A stretch of DNA of 64,000 nt from Vreelandella jeotgali Hwa (GCF_000334215.1 NZ_AMQY01000010.1:62001-126000); one strand, 5' to 3'; positions 52,041-61,900 are shown, numbered from the stretch's first letter. Numbers and translations: made by a program. Notes: a model not told the origin generated them from the letters alone.

Positions 52041-52086
52041 TCTTGCCTTGCTGCTTATCCATCGTAATCACCAGCAAGGGATCGAC

Positions 52087-54153
52087 ATGTCACGGTTTTA
52101 TCAACGGTATCCTTATCAACAGCACCCTTATCAGCGGCCTTTCTTCCGTCAACGGCCGGTAGCGCTCGGGAGTTCGCTGGCGCTGGCCGTGGCGGGGCTG
52201 GTGAGTCTGCCGGTACAGGCGCAGGAGGCCGAGGCGCTGGATGACGTCGTGGTCACCGCGACGGGCCACCAGCAGCAGATCAGGCAGGCGCCGGCGTCCA
52301 TCAGCGTGATCGAGCGCGACACCCTGGAAGACAAGGCCTACCGCGATGTTACCGACGCGCTGAAAGACGTGCCCGGCGTGGTGGTCACCGGCGGCGGGTC
52401 GTCGCAGGACATCAGCCTGCGCGGCATGGGCGCCAAATACACGCTGATGCTGGTCGACGGCAAGCGTCAGGGCTCGCGCGAGACGCGCCCCGGCAGCGAC
52501 GGCCCGGGCATCGAGCAGAGCTGGATGCCGCCGCTGTCGGCCATTGAGCGGGTGGAGGTAATCCGCGGGCCGATGTCGTCGCTGTACGGCTCCGATGCGC
52601 TGGGCGGGGTGGTCAATATCATCACCCGCAGCGTTGACCGCGAATGGGGCGGCAGCGTGACCGTCGACACCACGCTTCAGCAGGATGCCGACTCGGGCAA
52701 CCGCCAGCAGAGCCGCTTTTACGTGGGCGGCCCGCTCAGTGACGACGTGCTGGGGCTGAAGGTTTACGGCCAGTACTCGCAGCGCGACGAAGACCATATC
52801 GTCAACGGCTACAACGACCAGCGCCTGGCCGACGCCACCGCCGAGCTGAGCTGGAACGCCACGGTCAACCACGACCTGACCCTGGAGGCCGGCTACAGCG
52901 AGCAGGAACGCACCAGCAACCCCGGCGAGTCCATCGCCGAGGAAGGGCGGGGCGGGCCCAATACGCGCTCGAAGGATGAGTATGACCGGCGCCACTATGC
53001 GCTGGGCCACGAGGGCAGCTGGGACTTTGGCACCTCGGAAAGCCATATCCAGCAGGAAAAGGTGCGCAACCCCAACGCGCGCGGCGGTATCGACTACGAA
53101 GACACGGTATTCAGCAGCCAGGCGGTACTGCCGCTGGGGCAGCACCTTTTTACGCTGGGCGGGGAGTACGAAAAGCAGAAGCTCACCAGCCAGGGCAATA
53201 CCCTGGCGGACGGTGAAGGCAAGATCGACCGCTGGCAGTGGGCGCTGTTCGTGGAAGACGAATGGAGGCTCGCCGAGAGCTTCTCGCTCACCGGCGGGGC
53301 GCGGCTCAACAAGGATGAAAACTACGGCACCCACTGGTCGCCGCGCCTGTACGGGGTCTGGAACGCGGCGCCGCAGTGGACGGTGAAGGGCGGCGTTACC
53401 AGCGGCTATCGCGCGCCGGACCTGCGCTATACCGCGCCGGGCTGGGGCCAGGCGACCGGCGGGCCGGGAGGCAATGCGCTGCTCATCGGCAACCCCGATC
53501 TGGAGCCGGAGAAGAGCCTCAGTAACGAGCTGGGTGTGTTCTGGGACAATGACGGCGGCGTCCAGGCGGGGGTGACGCTTTTCCATAACCGCTTCAAGGA
53601 CAAGATTGCCGAAGACCCGGTGTGTTACAGCGGTGACTATCGCGGTGACGATGTGACGCCGGAATGCCTGGTAGACGGCGATGACCACGAATACGCCTAT
53701 ATCGATACCCGCAAGAATATCGACAAGGCGGTGACCCGGGGTGTCGAGGCCTCGCTGACGCTGCCGCTGGGCCGGGATTATTCGCTGACCGGCAGCTATA
53801 CCTACACCGACTCCGAGCAGAAAAGCGGCGACGATAAAGGCGAGCCGCTCAATAACCTGCCCGAACACATGGCCAACGCCACCCTGGACTGGAAGCCCGA
53901 AGGCCCGCTCTCGGGCTGGACCCGGGTCAACTTTCGCGGACGTTCCAGCGGCGCGCCGCAGTTCCACGGCAGCAGCGGCCGCGAGATTCCGTCGTATACC
54001 TTTGTCGACGTAGGCAGCGCCTACCAGCTGACGCCCGCGGCCAGGCTGTTCGGCGGGGTGTATAACGCCCTGGACAAGGACGTGAACTACGCCGATTTCG
54101 AAAAGGTGCTGGACGGACGCCGGTATAACTTCGGCATCACCGTCGAGTTTTAA
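52087..54153 (+). CDS. TonB-dependent outer membrane receptor (siderophore/colicin type)
   Basis: A 688-residue receptor. Signal sequence ending at VQAQ, TonB box-like DDVVVTATG, plug domain (RQAPASISVIERDTL, VTGGGSSQDISLRGMG, ERVEVIRGPMSSLYGSDALGGVVNIITR) and a 22-stranded barrel ending in YNFGITVEF with the terminal Phe. The FepA/CirA subgroup is the best fit; substrate probably a ferric siderophore. ATG 52087 follows AAGGGATCG. Confidence 0.88.
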   Translation: MSRFYQRYPYQQHPYQRPFFRQRPVALGSSLALAVAGLVSLPVQAQEAEALDDVVVTATGHQQQIRQAPASISVIERDTLEDKAYRDVTDALKDVPGVVVTGGGSSQDISLRGMGAKYTLMLVDGKRQGSRETRPGSDGPGIEQSWMPPLSAIERVEVIRGPMSSLYGSDALGGVVNIITRSVDREWGGSVTVDTTLQQDADSGNRQQSRFYVGGPLSDDVLGLKVYGQYSQRDEDHIVNGYNDQRLADATAELSWNATVNHDLTLEAGYSEQERTSNPGESIAEEGRGGPNTRSKDEYDRRHYALGHEGSWDFGTSESHIQQEKVRNPNARGGIDYEDTVFSSQAVLPLGQHLFTLGGEYEKQKLTSQGNTLADGEGKIDRWQWALFVEDEWRLAESFSLTGGARLNKDENYGTHWSPRLYGVWNAAPQWTVKGGVTSGYRAPDLRYTAPGWGQATGGPGGNALLIGNPDLEPEKSLSNELGVFWDNDGGVQAGVTLFHNRFKDKIAEDPVCYSGDYRGDDVTPECLVDGDDHEYAYIDTRKNIDKAVTRGVEASLTLPLGRDYSLTGSYTYTDSEQKSGDDKGEPLNNLPEHMANATLDWKPEGPLSGWTRVNFRGRSSGAPQFHGSSGREIPSYTFVDVGSAYQLTPAARLFGGVYNALDKDVNYADFEKVLDGRRYNFGITVEF

Positions 54154-54164
54154 GCATCGAGACG

Positions 54165-54197
54165 GCGGCCCGTCGGCAATGGCGGGCCGCACGTATT
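54165..54197 (+). terminator. Terminator of TonB receptor gene
   Basis: GCGGCCCG / CGGGCCGC stem followed by ACGTATTTT; just after the stop. Confidence 0.55.
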
Positions 54198-54261
54198 TTG
54201 CCCCGGCACGCTCCGGCAGGTAGAGTTTCCAGATGTAACTCAGATACCCCAAGGAGCCCGA

Positions 54262-55233
54262 ATGACGTTTTCCCCTTCCTTTACCCCGCCGGCGTTGAGC
54301 GTTGCCGTATTCACCGGGGCGCTCGCGTTCAGCACGGTTGCCGTGGCCGATGAGCCCGCCGACGTCCGCTTTGCCGTGCCGTCCTGGCCCGGCGTTACCG
54401 TCAAGAGCGAGCTGGCCGGCCAGCTGCTGGAAGCGCTGGGCTATCAGCCGGCGCAGCAGGAGCTGGGGTCGACGATTGCCTATGAAGCGCTGAATCAGGA
54501 TGACGTGGATGCCTACCTGGCGGCCTGGCTGCCGGGTCAGAGCGAATCGTACGACGCCGCCATGCAGGACGGGGTCATCGACGACCTGGGCAATAACGTC
54601 GACGGCGCCCGCCTGGGCTTTGCCGTGCCGACCTATGTCTACGATGCCGGCGTTACCTCGGCGGAAGACCTCAAGGACCCTGATGTGCGGGCGCAGTTCG
54701 GCAACACCGTCTATTCCATCGAGGTGGGGTCGGGCATCAGCGAAATTCTCAAGCGCGGGGTGGCGGATAACGTCTACAACCTGGCCGAGTGGGACATCTC
54801 GGAAACCTCGACGCCCGGCATGCTCAGCACGGTCAAGTCCGCGATTCAGCGTGAAGACTGGGTGGTTTTCGGCGCCTGGACGCCGCACTGGATGAACATC
54901 GCCTACGACGTGCGCTACCTCGACGATCCCAACGACCTCTGGGGCGAAGAAGGCGGCCGCAGCAACGTGCGCACCCTGGTCGGCCAGCGCTTCGCCGGGC
55001 GCCAGCCCAACGCAACCCGGCTGCTGGACCAGCTCAACTTCAGCGCGGACGACCAGAGCTCGATGATTTACGGCTACAGCTTTGACGACCAGCCCGCCGC
55101 CGACGTGGCCCGCGCCTGGCTGCAGGACCATCCCGAGGCAGTGAAGTCGTTTATGGATGGCGTCACGACCCGTAGCGGTGACCAAAACGCCTGGCCTGTG
55201 GTTCAGAGCGCGTTGAATATCCCCGCCCCGTAA
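54262..55233 (+). CDS. ProX/OpuAC-type glycine betaine substrate-binding protein
   Basis: A 323-residue periplasmic protein with signal peptide (to VAVADEP). OpuAC domain: VRFAVPSWPGVTVKSELAGQLLEALGY, DDVDAYLAAWLPGQSESYDAAM, WDISETSTPGMLSTVKSAI, VVFGAWTPHWMN with the Trp residues that cage quaternary ammonium groups. No permease or ATPase gene is adjacent, so it is an orphan subunit. AAGGAG precedes the ATG. Confidence 0.88.
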   Translation: MTFSPSFTPPALSVAVFTGALAFSTVAVADEPADVRFAVPSWPGVTVKSELAGQLLEALGYQPAQQELGSTIAYEALNQDDVDAYLAAWLPGQSESYDAAMQDGVIDDLGNNVDGARLGFAVPTYVYDAGVTSAEDLKDPDVRAQFGNTVYSIEVGSGISEILKRGVADNVYNLAEWDISETSTPGMLSTVKSAIQREDWVVFGAWTPHWMNIAYDVRYLDDPNDLWGEEGGRSNVRTLVGQRFAGRQPNATRLLDQLNFSADDQSSMIYGYSFDDQPAADVARAWLQDHPEAVKSFMDGVTTRSGDQNAWPVVQSALNIPAP

Positions 55234-55260
55234 CCCTGCAGCACCCGACACTCCGTAACG

Positions 55261-55294
55261 AACGCGGCGGCCCTGGCGGGTGGCCGCGTTTTTT
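55261..55294 (+). terminator. Terminator of ProX-like gene
   Basis: AACGCGGC-N14-GCCGCGTT followed by TTTT; clear rho-independent form. Confidence 0.8.
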
Positions 55295-55484
55295 GTTTGT
55301 GGCCACCGTGGCGTTCACCGGGGTCATCCGGCCGTGCGGAAACCCGGCGGCCATCTGCCGTGGGGATGACTTGTGACAAAACCCGGGCAATCAGGCAAGA
55401 TACCCTGCTAACCAACGCTTTTAGCTCTTTTAGCTTTTTTAGCTTCGGGCCAAGCGCGGGATAAACACGACAAGGGATACCGGA

Positions 55485-56075
55485 ATGGAAAGCATGCGCC
55501 TGGTGCTGGTGATCGCCATTATAGCGGGGTGGATGAGTCTTAACGGCCTCTTGTGTATCGCCTATCTATGGCTGACGGGGCGGCTGCCGGGTCATCGGCA
55601 ACGGTCGTCGAAGCGCCGCGATGACTCACCTGACGACAATGTGGAAGCGCCGGTGCTGATCGACGAAAAGGCCGGCGCCTGGGGGCTTTTCGTGATGTTT
55701 GATACCCCGGACATGGGGCTCAACCAGCGGGTGGGTGGCCTGCTGGCGACTGCCGGCGCGGTGCATGAAAGCCGCAGCAAAACCTTTACCCTGGCAGGGG
55801 AGTCGCCGCGCAACCCTATCCTCATTGCCAACGCCTACCCGCCGGGCACGTTGCCGTCGTTCAATCAGGATAACGGCCCCGCGCCCATCAAGGGCATCAG
55901 CCTGAAAATGGCCAAAAAGAACCGCTCCGCCACCCCTAACAAAATGCAGCTGGCCAAGCTGGTGTCGCTCACCCGGGAATTTATCCGGCTGGGCGGCAAG
56001 GCCGTGGATGCCGACAAGCACCCGGTGACGGAGGCAGGCCTGCAAGCCGTCATCAACGGCCGTGCCAAAGTCTGA
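55485..56075 (+). CDS. ZipA-like membrane-anchored protein
   Basis: A 196-residue protein with one N-terminal membrane segment (residues 5-30, VLVIAIIAGWMSLNGLLCIAYLWL), a short charged linker and a domain at about 66-140 (WGLFVMFDTPDMGLNQRVGGLLATAG...PILIANAYPPGTL...PIKGISLKM) that resembles the FtsZ-binding C-terminal fold of ZipA by pattern (PxLFSLANxxxPGTF...TPGVSxFM). Much shorter than true ZipA because the long linker is missing. Resemblance seen by eye; a division role is inference. Confidence 0.5.
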   Translation: MESMRLVLVIAIIAGWMSLNGLLCIAYLWLTGRLPGHRQRSSKRRDDSPDDNVEAPVLIDEKAGAWGLFVMFDTPDMGLNQRVGGLLATAGAVHESRSKTFTLAGESPRNPILIANAYPPGTLPSFNQDNGPAPIKGISLKMAKKNRSATPNKMQLAKLVSLTREFIRLGGKAVDADKHPVTEAGLQAVINGRAKV

Positions 56076-56181
56076 CCCCCGCGTTACGGTTGCCGCGTAC
56101 CCGGTGCCTGACGCTACCCTGACGCTACCGCCCGCCGGCACCATTGCCAGCGGGTGCCATTGCCCATAAGGAGCCCCGAGC

Positions 56182-56895
56182 ATGAAAAGAGTGATGCCTG
56201 CGTTGATCCTCGGCGCGGCGGGTATTATCGCCGCGTCGCTGGTCGGCACCGGTCTTGCCGACCTGGGGACCGGCGACCGCTATGTCACGGTCAAGGGGCT
56301 GGCCGAGCGCGATGTCACCGCGGATACCGCGCTCTGGCCGCTGCGCTTTGTGGCCACCGGCGACACGCTCCAGGACGCCCGAGCGGGCATCCGCGAGAGC
56401 CACGACGCGGTTCTCGCGTTTCTCGAACAGCACAATATCCGCGATGACAGAGTCGAGCTGCAAAAGCTCAGCGTCAACGACACGGGCGCCGACCCCTACC
56501 AGAACAGCGACGGCGGGCCGGGCTTTATCATCAATCAGACGCTTACCGTGCGTAGCCACAACGTCGAGCGCGTGCGCAAAGCGGCCCAGGCCGTCAGCGA
56601 GCTGGTGGACGCGGGCGTGGTGCTGTCGTCGGATTACGGCAGCAGCGGGCCCAGCTACCTGTTCAGCCAGCTCAATGACATCAAGCCCGAGATGATCGCC
56701 GAAGCCACCGCCGCTGCCCGGGAATCCGCCGAGCAGTTTGCCGAGGATGCCGACGCCACGGTGGGCAAGCTGCGCCGGGCCAACCAGGGCGTGTTCCAGA
56801 TCAACGCCCGGGACGCCGCGGCCGGCGTGAGCCGGACCCGGCAGGCGGAAAAAACCGTGCGCGTGGTGACTACCATCGACTATTACCTTGATTGA
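56182..56895 (+). CDS. SIMPL domain (DUF541) protein
   Basis: A 237-residue protein with an N-terminal signal/anchor (LILGAAGIIAASLVGTGLA) and the SIMPL domain: RYVTVKGLAERDVTADTALWPLRF, VELQKLSVNDTGADPYQ, ISAEF-like FIINQTLTVRSHNVERVR, and a C-terminal VRVVTTIDYYLD. Periplasmic; biochemical role of the family unclear (oxidative stress has been proposed for some). AAGGAG precedes the ATG. Confidence 0.85.
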   Translation: MKRVMPALILGAAGIIAASLVGTGLADLGTGDRYVTVKGLAERDVTADTALWPLRFVATGDTLQDARAGIRESHDAVLAFLEQHNIRDDRVELQKLSVNDTGADPYQNSDGGPGFIINQTLTVRSHNVERVRKAAQAVSELVDAGVVLSSDYGSSGPSYLFSQLNDIKPEMIAEATAAARESAEQFAEDADATVGKLRRANQGVFQINARDAAAGVSRTRQAEKTVRVVTTIDYYLD

Positions 56896-57679
56896 TTCGG
56901 CCTGGCCCGACCGTCTGGAGCATCTGGCCCGCCGCGCCGGCGACGCCATCATGGCGGTGTATGCCCGGGACATCAGCGTGACCCAAAAGGCGGATCATTC
57001 GCCGGTGACCGACGCTGATCTGGCCGCCCACCGGGTGATCGCCGATGGGCTGGCGGCATGGCCGGAAGCGATCCCGGTGCTGTCCGAAGAGGATACCGCG
57101 AGTTTTGCCGGCGCGGACGGCCGGGGCCGTTACTGGCTGGTGGACCCGCTGGACGGCACCCGGGAGTTCGTCCGCCGCAACGATGAGTTTACCGTTAACA
57201 TTGCGCTGGTCGAGAGCGGCCGGCCGGTGCTGGGCGTTGTGCTGGTGCCGGTAACCGGTGTGGCCTACGTGGCGGCCCGGGGGCAGGGCGCCTGGAAAGT
57301 GGCAGCCGAGGGCCGGCAGCGCGAGCCCATCCGGGTCGCCGGGCGGCCCGCAGCCGGCGCCTGCTGGCGGGTGCTGGGTAGCCGCTCGCACGCCAACGCC
57401 GGGGGCAGCGCCTGGCTGGAGGCCCTCGGCGAGTACTGCCTGATTCCGGTCGGCAGCTCGCTCAAGTCATGCCTGGTGGCCGAAGGCCAGGCGGACGTTT
57501 ATCCGCGCCCGGGGCCTACCTGTCTCTGGGATACCGCCGCCGCCCAGGTGGTGCTTGAGCAGGCCGGCGGCCGGATGGTGGCGGGGGTCGGGTCGGCGCC
57601 GGACCCGGCCGGCGAGCCGCTGAACTACGCCACGCCGGCGCAGACGCGGAACCCGGCGTTTGTGGCCTGGGGATTCTGA
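56888..57679 (+). CDS. cysQ: 3'(2'),5'-bisphosphate nucleotidase CysQ
   Basis: A 263-residue inositol-monophosphatase-fold enzyme. Metal sites: DHSPVTDAD, LSEEDT, WLVDPLDGTREFVRRNDEFTVNIAL, and LWDTAAAQVVLEQAGG. It removes the phosphate of PAP formed in sulfate assimilation. The start is a TTG overlapping the SIMPL stop by 8 bases; the next in-frame ATG lies 21 codons later, inside the domain. Confidence 0.88.
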   Translation: MIDSAWPDRLEHLARRAGDAIMAVYARDISVTQKADHSPVTDADLAAHRVIADGLAAWPEAIPVLSEEDTASFAGADGRGRYWLVDPLDGTREFVRRNDEFTVNIALVESGRPVLGVVLVPVTGVAYVAARGQGAWKVAAEGRQREPIRVAGRPAAGACWRVLGSRSHANAGGSAWLEALGEYCLIPVGSSLKSCLVAEGQADVYPRPGPTCLWDTAAAQVVLEQAGGRMVAGVGSAPDPAGEPLNYATPAQTRNPAFVAWGF

Positions 57680-57771
57680 CCAAACCGGCCAACGACACGA
57701 CGTACCCGAGGCGGAATGCCAAAAACACGGGCATCAGCGCCCGTCAGCAACGCCGATGAGCCGCGACGCCC

Positions 57772-58362
57772 ATGGAAGACTTCAACGTGTCAGCGTTTTT
57801 GCTGATCAACCACCCCGCCGGCCAAAGCGCCGTGCTGGATGCGCTGGGCCTGGCCGCCGCCGAAGCCATGCCGTACCTGTTCATGCTGGTACTCGCCGGG
57901 CTCTGGCTGAGCCCCGAGGTAGCGCGGCGCAAGGCCGGTCTCAAGGCCGGCGGGGCGGTACTGGCAGGGCTTGGCATCAGCTACGCCCTGTCGCTGGTGT
58001 ACAGCCATCCGCGCCCCTTCGTACAGGGGCTGGGTCATACCCTGCTGGCCCACTCGCCGGATGCTTCCTTTCCCTCGGACCACACCACCTTCCTGTTTTC
58101 CATTGCGTTTGTGCTGGCCATCGAAAGCCGCACCCGGCTGCTGGGCGCGCTATTGGTCGGTCTGGGATTGGCCGGCGGGCTGGCTCGGGTGTTTGTCGGC
58201 GTGCATTTCCCGCTGGATATTCTCGGCGCCGCCGTTACCGGCCTGGCGGCGGCCGGCAGCGTCCAGCTGTGCAATAACGCAGCGAGCCCCCAGGGCCGGC
58301 TGCTTGAGCGGGTTGCCGCCATACGCCCCGATCGCTGGATAAGCGGGCGGGGCGGTCAGTAG
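57772..58362 (+). CDS. PAP2-family phosphatase (undecaprenyl-diphosphatase type)
   Basis: A 196-residue membrane protein with about five segments and the three phosphatase motifs: HPRPF (in VYSHPRPFV, lacking the usual upstream Lys), PSDHTTF and RVFVGVHFPLDIL. This small form resembles BcrC/YbjG, which recycle undecaprenyl pyrophosphate for wall synthesis. Weak ribosome site. Confidence 0.82.
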   Translation: MEDFNVSAFLLINHPAGQSAVLDALGLAAAEAMPYLFMLVLAGLWLSPEVARRKAGLKAGGAVLAGLGISYALSLVYSHPRPFVQGLGHTLLAHSPDASFPSDHTTFLFSIAFVLAIESRTRLLGALLVGLGLAGGLARVFVGVHFPLDILGAAVTGLAAAGSVQLCNNAASPQGRLLERVAAIRPDRWISGRGGQ

Positions 58363-58377
58363 CCGGCGGGTTTGCGG

Positions 58378-60105
58378 CTAAAACGCTTCCCAGTCGTCTT
58401 CGGCCGTGTTGCGGGAGGCCGTTGACGCGCCGGTATCGGGCAGCGCCGAAGCGGTCGGCGGCGATGCGGTTTGAGCCGCGGCGTCATCGCCGAGGATGAA
58501 GGTATCCACCAGCTCGCTGAGCGCCGCCGCCTGGTCGCGCATGGACTCGGCGGTGCTGGAGGTCTGCTGCACCATGGACGAGTTCTGCTGGGTCATGGTG
58601 TCCATTTCGGTAACGGCGGTATTGACCTGGCTGATGCCCGAGCTCTGTTCCTTGGCGCCGGCGCTTATCTCGGCGATGACGTCGGTGACCCGGGTAACGC
58701 TGTCGACAATTTCGCGGATCGTGTCGCCGGCGCGCTTGACGGTATCGCTGCCCTGCTCGGTATGCCGCACCGCGGTGTCGATCAGCTCGCGGATCTCGCT
58801 TGAGGCATTGGCGCTGCGGCTGGCCAGATCGCGCACCTCCTCGGCGACCACGGCAAAGCCGCGGCCGTGTTCGCCGGCCCGGGCGGCTTCGACCGAAGCG
58901 TTCAGCGCGAGAATGTTGGTCTGAAAGGCAATGCCGTCGATCATGGTGATGATTTCGCCGATGCGGGAAGCCGACTGGCTCAGGTTGCCCATTGTGTCTT
59001 CCACTTCGTTCATGGCTTCGCCGCCCTGGTGGGCCACGGTCACGGTCGAGCTGGCCAGCTGGCTGGCCTGCTGGGCGTTGTCGGCGCTGTGGTTCACCGT
59101 TGAGGTGATTTCTTCCATGGACGACGAGGTTTCCTGCAGGTTGGCAGCCGCCTGCTCGGTGCGCGAGGCCAGCTCATCGCTGCCCTGGGCCATTTCGCTG
59201 GCGCCGTGATAGACCTCGTGTACGTTTTGGCGCACGTTGATCAGCGTGGTCTGCATGCGGGCAACGAAGGCATTGAACTGCTCGGCCAGCGCGCCGATTT
59301 CATCGCGTGTCCTGACCACAAGGCGCTGGGTCAGATCGCCGCGGCCCTGGGCAATATCGCGCATGGCGCTGGCGGTCTGGTTGATCGGCCGTACCAGCCG
59401 GCGCACCAGCCATACGGCGATGATGCTCATCAATACAAAGGCGCCCAGGCCGATCAGTATCGCCAGCATGATGCTTTGTTGCAGGTTGTTTTCGGCACGC
59501 TCGCGAACACCGGCCATGGTGTGCTGAATGTCGCGCATATAGGCGCCGGCGCCCATCACCCAGTCCAGCTCGGGGACGTTGATAACGTAGGACTGCTTGG
59601 CCGCCACTTCGTCGGTGCCGGGATATTCCCAGTCGTAGCGGTAAAAGCCGTTGCCGCTGCGCCCGGTCTCGATCATGCCTTGCACGATGTAGGTGCCGTC
59701 ATCGCTTTGCATGTCGTAGTGGGGCTGTCCGACCAGGTCCGGGTTATCCCCCAGTACCGTGGCAATCCCGTCGTAATCGTAGGCCCAGATGTAGTTGCCG
59801 TCTTCAAAGCGGACGTTTTGCAGCAGCTCATACACGCGCCGGCGTTTGCTTGCCTCGCTGGCGCCGGGATCGTCGAGTATCGGCTGAATGGCGCTGTGGG
59901 TACTCTCCACGATGCTCTTGACCTTGTCCTTGCGCGCGTCGATCAGCTGTTGTTTTTGCGCGGCCAGAGCCTGTCGGGTGGCGGATTGCTGCTCGAGCGA
60001 TGACGACAGCACCAGCACCACGGTGACGAGTAACAGCGGTATCAGCACGAGCATGAGGATTTTGGCCTGGAGGCCGGAAAGGCGCGATGCCAGTGAACGC
60101 AACAT
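58378..60105 (-). CDS. Methyl-accepting chemotaxis protein with single Cache domain
   Basis: A 575-residue receptor. TM1 at about 17-38, periplasmic sCache_2 domain ([30 protein letters not shown] ... WVMGAGAYM), TM2 at about 200-222, HAMP, and a signalling hairpin tip [25 protein letters not shown]. The C-terminus DDWEAF is a W-x-x-F pentapeptide docking site for CheR/CheB, so the receptor is probably adaptive. sCache_2 domains often bind small organic acids; ligand unknown. Confidence 0.92.
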   Translation of the reverse strand: MLRSLASRLSGLQAKILMLVLIPLLLVTVVLVLSSSLEQQSATRQALAAQKQQLIDARKDKVKSIVESTHSAIQPILDDPGASEASKRRRVYELLQNVRFEDGNYIWAYDYDGIATVLGDNPDLVGQPHYDMQSDDGTYIVQGMIETGRSGNGFYRYDWEYPGTDEVAAKQSYVINVPELDWVMGAGAYMRDIQHTMAGVRERAENNLQQSIMLAILIGLGAFVLMSIIAVWLVRRLVRPINQTASAMRDIAQGRGDLTQRLVVRTRDEIGALAEQFNAFVARMQTTLINVRQNVHEVYHGASEMAQGSDELASRTEQAAANLQETSSSMEEITSTVNHSADNAQQASQLASSTVTVAHQGGEAMNEVEDTMGNLSQSASRIGEIITMIDGIAFQTNILALNASVEAARAGEHGRGFAVVAEEVRDLASRSANASSEIRELIDTAVRHTEQGSDTVKRAGDTIREIVDSVTRVTDVIAEISAGAKEQSSGISQVNTAVTEMDTMTQQNSSMVQQTSSTAESMRDQAAALSELVDTFILGDDAAAQTASPPTASALPDTGASTASRNTAEDDWEAF

Positions 60106-60287
60106 AAACAGCTCCTGGGTCAGGTCCGTTAAAAGCCTTGCAGCAAAGGGGTCGGGCGACCCGCTTGCCGGATGGCCCGGGCGGCCCGGGGCTATACCAC
60201 TATCGGCAAAACAACCGCTGACCTGAATAGCTTATGCGTTGAATCCTTCAACGCTGTTGCGCCAGACGTGCGCCGAGCAGAAACGCA

Positions 60288-60316
60288 AACGCCCCGCTTG
60301 AGGCAAGCGAGGCGTT
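60288..60316 (-). terminator. Terminator of outer membrane protein gene
   Basis: AACGCCCCGCTTG-AGG-CAAGCGAGGCGTT stem, one mismatch; about 60 bases past the leftward stop, weak T-run. Confidence 0.5.
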
Positions 60317-60375
60317 GCAGACAGGGCGCTGAGACGGGTGGCCGCCCCATTCCCGTTGGCGATGTCGCCGTGGCG

Positions 60376-60885
60376 TTAGAAGCGGTATTTCACGCCCACG
60401 CTGGCTGCGTCGAAGGTGTAGCTGGACTCGTCCAGATAGCGCATATAGTCGGCGCCAAGGGCGACGCGCGGTGCCACGTCAATTTCGGCGCCGGCGCCGT
60501 AGGAAAAGTCCGACTCGCTGCTGTAGTCAAAGTCGACCTTGGTGGCGCCGGCCAGGCCGTACAGGCGGATATCGTTGTTGATCGGCAGAATACCCTTGGC
60601 GTAGGCGCCGACCAGGTAGTCCAGCTCGGCATAGCCGTCGGAACCGCCGGTGCCGGCCTGAGCTTCAACGGCGAAGTATTGGTTGAACTGCATGCCGCCG
60701 TTGAGACGCAGGCCAACGCTGTCGCGGCTGCTGCCGTAATCCGGGTCAACTTCCCAGAGCATGGCATCGGCGCCGATGTAGGGTGTGGCCTGCATCGGCT
60801 GTGCGGGCTGCTGGGCCTGGGCGGTGGTGGCTACGCCGGCGGCAAAAACGGCGGCGGTCAGGGTCGCCAGTGTTAGCTGTTTCAT
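60376..60885 (-). CDS. Outer membrane beta-barrel protein (OmpA-like/porin family)
   Basis: A 169-residue protein with signal peptide MKQLTLATLTAAVFAAGVATTAQAQ and alternating hydrophobic strands of an eight-stranded barrel (TPYIGADAMLW, VGLRLNGGMQFNQYFAVEAQAG, LYGLAGATKVDF, ALGADYMRYL), ending GVKYRF with the terminal Phe. ATG 60885 has AGGAG at the right distance; an in-frame ATG five codons upstream is also possible. Confidence 0.85.
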   Translation of the reverse strand: MKQLTLATLTAAVFAAGVATTAQAQQPAQPMQATPYIGADAMLWEVDPDYGSSRDSVGLRLNGGMQFNQYFAVEAQAGTGGSDGYAELDYLVGAYAKGILPINNDIRLYGLAGATKVDFDYSSESDFSYGAGAEIDVAPRVALGADYMRYLDESSYTFDAASVGVKYRF

Positions 60886-60915
60886 GGGGTACTCCTTCAT
60901 GTAGTACTCATTTAT

Positions 60916-60940
60916 GAAGTGCTCCTTTATAAAGCACTTC
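60916..60940. promoter_or_regulatory. Leader hairpin GAAGTGCT-N9-AGCACTTC
   Basis: 8-bp arms. On the leftward transcript it holds AAAGGAG in its loop region, followed by the tetrapeptide frame ATG AGT ACT ACA TGA which overlaps the alternative barrel-gene ATG. Possible translational control. Confidence 0.4.
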
Positions 60941-61124
60941 TTTTTGAGTCAAACCGTTCGGCCAGTCAGGCGGGTCGAGCGTTGCTCGGCAGGCGCCGGC
61001 CCCTGGCTGCTATTTGCGAACGCTGTTCTATAACACTGTTCACGTTACGCCTGGCGGCCGAGAGCGGCAAGCCGACAAAGTGCAAACTTATGACAAGTGC
61101 TGCATGACGAGCACTGTATGTACA

Positions 61125-61206
61125 GGTACGGCAGGACAGGTACGGCAGGACAGGTACGGCAGGACAGGTACGGCAAGAAGGTACCGCACGACAAGTACCG
61201 CATCAG
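61125..61206. repeat. 14-bp minisatellite GGTACGGCAGGACA
   Basis: Three perfect tandem copies (61125-61166) followed by about three degenerate ones. Noncoding. Confidence 0.85.
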
Positions 61207-61316
61207 GAGGGGCGCCGGAGCCTCGTTGCCCGGGCAGGTGGCGAGGCGGCGATGATCGGGCGGTGGGGCAGCCGCGCTGTGCAGTCGGAGACGTAGCGGC
61301 CGGGGCAGGGCGGACC

Positions 61317-61709
61317 CTAGAAGGGAACGTCCCGGCGACCGGTCTGAAAGGCGACGACCTTGCGGTAGATTTCCCGAGCGCCTTCGAGGGCCTCGGTTTC
61401 CATTTCGTCCGGGGCGATGCGGCTGTCTCCCTGGTGGCCGCCGCTTTGCAGGAGGGTCTGCACGTCCTTGCGGTAGCGTTCCAGCAGGTGTTCGAGGTTG
61501 GCGTGAATACTCTGGACTTCCAGGGTGAACTGGCGGCGTTGTTCCAGCCGAGTGGCCAGCGCATCAGCGGACGGGGCGTTGTCGATCAGGCTTTCCACCG
61601 TCTGGTTCACCAGCTTTTGTGCACGGTGGAGACGGGGAACGATGACATACACCACATCGTAAAGCGAAAGGAGATCGCGGTCGTTTTGCATGGACATTTC
61701 GGCGGACAC
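61317..61709 (-). CDS. Helical hypothetical protein
   Basis: A protein of up to 130 residues, all-helical (LSLYDVVYVIVPRLHRAQKL..., LEQRRQFTLEVQSIHANLEHLLERYRKD), no signal or membrane segment. Start uncertain: GTG 61709, ATG 61697 or ATG 61691, none with a good ribosome site. Family not recognised. It ends in GRRDVPF. Stands alone between two intergenic regions. Confidence 0.55.
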   Translation of the reverse strand: MSAEMSMQNDRDLLSLYDVVYVIVPRLHRAQKLVNQTVESLIDNAPSADALATRLEQRRQFTLEVQSIHANLEHLLERYRKDVQTLLQSGGHQGDSRIAPDEMETEALEGAREIYRKVVAFQTGRRDVPF

Positions 61710-61900
61710 AAACTGGAGGATGACCCGCCGATTCTACGCGATGCACGCGCTCCGGCAAGCGCTGATAAAACCGTCGGGGTTATGGCAGCTGAAGTATCGC
61801 CGCTGGGTTATTGCAGTTAAAAGTGTTTGAAGAGCCGTCGACCCGTTGACGGCTCAAACCGTGCTGCTGAAGCTGATGATGGTAAGCCGTAACGGGCAGG

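Larger units (their letters stand above)
60886..61316. other. 430-base intergenic region
   Basis: Holds the leader of the leftward outer membrane protein gene with a hairpin (60916-60940) and the 14-bp minisatellite (61125-61206). No gene seen. Confidence 0.5.

Noticed and set aside
52090..55251. 1053-codon open frame antisense to the TonB receptor and ProX-like genes
   Set aside because: Mirror of codon bias of two certain sense genes, spanning the terminator between them.
61125..61206. Possible CRISPR array
   Set aside because: Repeats are head-to-tail without unique spacers; a minisatellite, and no cas gene is present.
61014..61820. Plus-strand frame of 268 codons across the minisatellite
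   Set aside because: Runs through tandem repeats and antisense to gene 61317; no start signal.
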